Below are positions 6,353-7,111 of a DNA stretch of 7,111 nt, piece after piece. The number at the start of each line of letters is the position of its first letter. Position 1 is the stretch's first letter. Origin of the DNA: JBJXHB01 sp046160725 (GTDB lineage Bacteria > Pseudomonadota > Gammaproteobacteria > Burkholderiales > Burkholderiaceae_C); assembly GCA_046160725.1 (NCBI GenBank), contig JBJXHB010000176.1, forward strand, positions 1-7,111. Reading direction: 5' to 3'. The notes beneath the pieces are model-generated. The model was not told the DNA's origin, searched no databases, and was given only the letters and a program-made list of their open reading frames with translations. Both the position numbers and the translations under genes were made by a program.

Positions 6353-7009
6353 TCAACCGCGGCGGGTGCGCCGGCCGGCCCGCCAGCCGATGCCGGCCAG
6401 GCCCAGCGACAGCAGGCCCCAGGTGCCCGGCTCGGGCACGGCCACGGTGGCGCCCACGCCGTCGATCAGCGCGAAGTGCGCATTCGGGTTCTGGTCGTTC
6501 CAGAACCGGATCACGGTGCTGCTGCCGGTGGCCACGAAGCTGAAGCTGCGTTGCTCCCACACCGTCAGGCCGGTACTGGCCACGGCGGTGGCGAATTGCA
6601 GCGTCGTGCTGCCGGCTATCGTCACCTTGACGATGCCCGTGCCGTCGCGGCCGGACGAGCGGGTGTTGCCGGCGAAGAAGCTCACGTCGTAGGCCTGGCC
6701 GGCGGTGGTCGCGACCGCCTGCTCGATGCCGCCGCTGGCATACACGTAATTGGCCAGGTCGACCACCATCCGGCCGTCGGCCGCCGCGCCCTGGCCATAG
6801 GCGGTCGGGTTGTAGTGCTCCACGCCGGACAGCACCGTGGTCCAGCCGGTGATGCCCGTGGAGCCGCCGCCGTACAGCTGGTAGGTGTAGTTGCCGGGAT
6901 TCTCGAAGCTGCCATTGGCGAACAGGCCGGTCGCCTGGGCCGGGCCGGCCAGGACGGCGGCCAGGGCAAGGCTGGCACGGAGGGCGACGGGCGATGGGGC
7001 GAGCGACAT
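6353..7009 (-). CDS. Choice-of-anchor C-like PEP-CTERM sorting protein
   Basis: The 218-residue product looks secreted and surface-sorted. Residues 1-26 form a signal peptide with a hydrophobic core (RASLALAAVLAG) and a likely cleavage after AQA at 24-26. The mature part opens with NGSFE (32-36). It continues through GSTGITGW (49-56), AADGRMVVDL (76-85), GGIEQAV (93-99) and VSFFAGN (109-115), a pattern typical of the choice-of-anchor C / DUF642-like beta-sandwich domain. The C-terminus has the full exosortase signal: PEP at 192-194, a short hydrophobic helix at about 197-209 and a basic tail (RAGRRTRRG). Exosortase would recognise and cleave this tail; proteins of this kind are linked to exopolysaccharide or biofilm matrix. 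The start at 7009 is chosen over one at 7090 because an SD and signal peptide begin there. It is convergent with ycgB. The specific ligand is unknown, and no exosortase gene is in view. Confidence 0.88.
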   Translation of the reverse strand: MSLAPSPVALRASLALAAVLAGPAQATGLFANGSFENPGNYTYQLYGGGSTGITGWTTVLSGVEHYNPTAYGQGAAADGRMVVDLANYVYASGGIEQAVATTAGQAYDVSFFAGNTRSSGRDGTGIVKVTIAGSTTLQFATAVASTGLTVWEQRSFSFVATGSSTVIRFWNDQNPNAHFALIDGVGATVAVPEPGTWGLLSLGLAGIGWRAGRRTRRG

Positions 7010-7015
7010 GGTGGA

Positions 7016-7020
7016 CTCCT
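7016..7020 (-). promoter_or_regulatory. Ribosome-binding site deciding the PEP-CTERM gene start
   Basis: On the minus strand AGGAG lies six bases (TCCACC) before the ATG at 7009. This decides for that start, directly followed by a signal peptide, over the in-frame ATG at 7090. The latter would put 27 polar residues before the signal sequence. Confidence 0.8.
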
Positions 7021-7111
7021 GCGGTGAAGTTTCGGGGACTTGGAACGACTCGGTCACGATACCGCCAGCTCCAGCGCCCGTTCGGCTCAAACCGAGGCCA
7101 TGCCCCCCCGA

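Noticed and set aside
6269..7027. 252-codon + strand frame overlapping the end of ycgB and the PEP-CTERM gene
   Set aside because: It is antisense to a gene with a clear SD, signal peptide and sorting signal. The translation is Gly/Ala/Arg-rich without a recognisable fold.
7082..7095. Small TCGG/CCGA stem upstream of the PEP-CTERM gene
   Set aside because: There are only four pairs around a six-base loop, and no associated promoter or T tract. Expected by chance.

Overview
The window is 7.1 kb of very GC-rich DNA with strongly G/C-biased third codon positions. It carries a chromosomal-type ParB, a proteobacterial-type YeaG/YeaH/YcgB set and a PEP-CTERM protein. Together these suggest a betaproteobacterium of the Burkholderiales, in the Rubrivivax/Leptothrix/Ideonella neighbourhood. 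The phylum-level assignment is fairly safe; the genus-level guess is inference. I see no sign of a mobile element, CRISPR array, tRNA or rRNA.

Layout. Positions 1-144 are a leader with two clear inverted repeats around two competing start codons for parB. Positions 145-1035 (+) encode the chromosome-partitioning protein ParB, probably the last gene of a parA-parB operon that begins outside the window. Positions 1036-1487 are a 452-base gap with no convincing gene. It holds a 23-bp dyad (1159-1181), an intrinsic-terminator-like hairpin with a T tract (1264-1285) and a long imperfect hairpin (1373-1421) just ahead of the next gene. Positions 1488-6324 (+) are three tightly packed genes that look like one transcription unit: yeaG/prkA (AAA+ serine protein kinase), yeaH (DUF444, von Willebrand A-like) and ycgB (SpoVR family). 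Convergent to this unit, 6353-7009 (-) encodes a secreted PEP-CTERM protein with a choice-of-anchor C / DUF642-like ectodomain. Only 28 bases separate its stop from that of ycgB.

How the genes work together. YeaG, YeaH and YcgB recur as a set in proteobacteria and are tied to stationary-phase and nitrogen-starvation responses in enterobacteria. A working model is that the YeaG kinase acts with YeaH, which has an intact MIDAS metal site, and with the SpoVR-like protein; the biochemical output is poorly understood. ParB belongs to the separate chromosome-segregation system. The PEP-CTERM protein belongs to exosortase-dependent surface display and has no visible functional link to the stress module.

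The genes themselves are ordinary, conserved families. I found no clearly novel multi-gene system. The least explained signals are in the non-coding DNA: the paired inverted repeats around the parB start, and the dyad and long hairpin in the yeaG leader.
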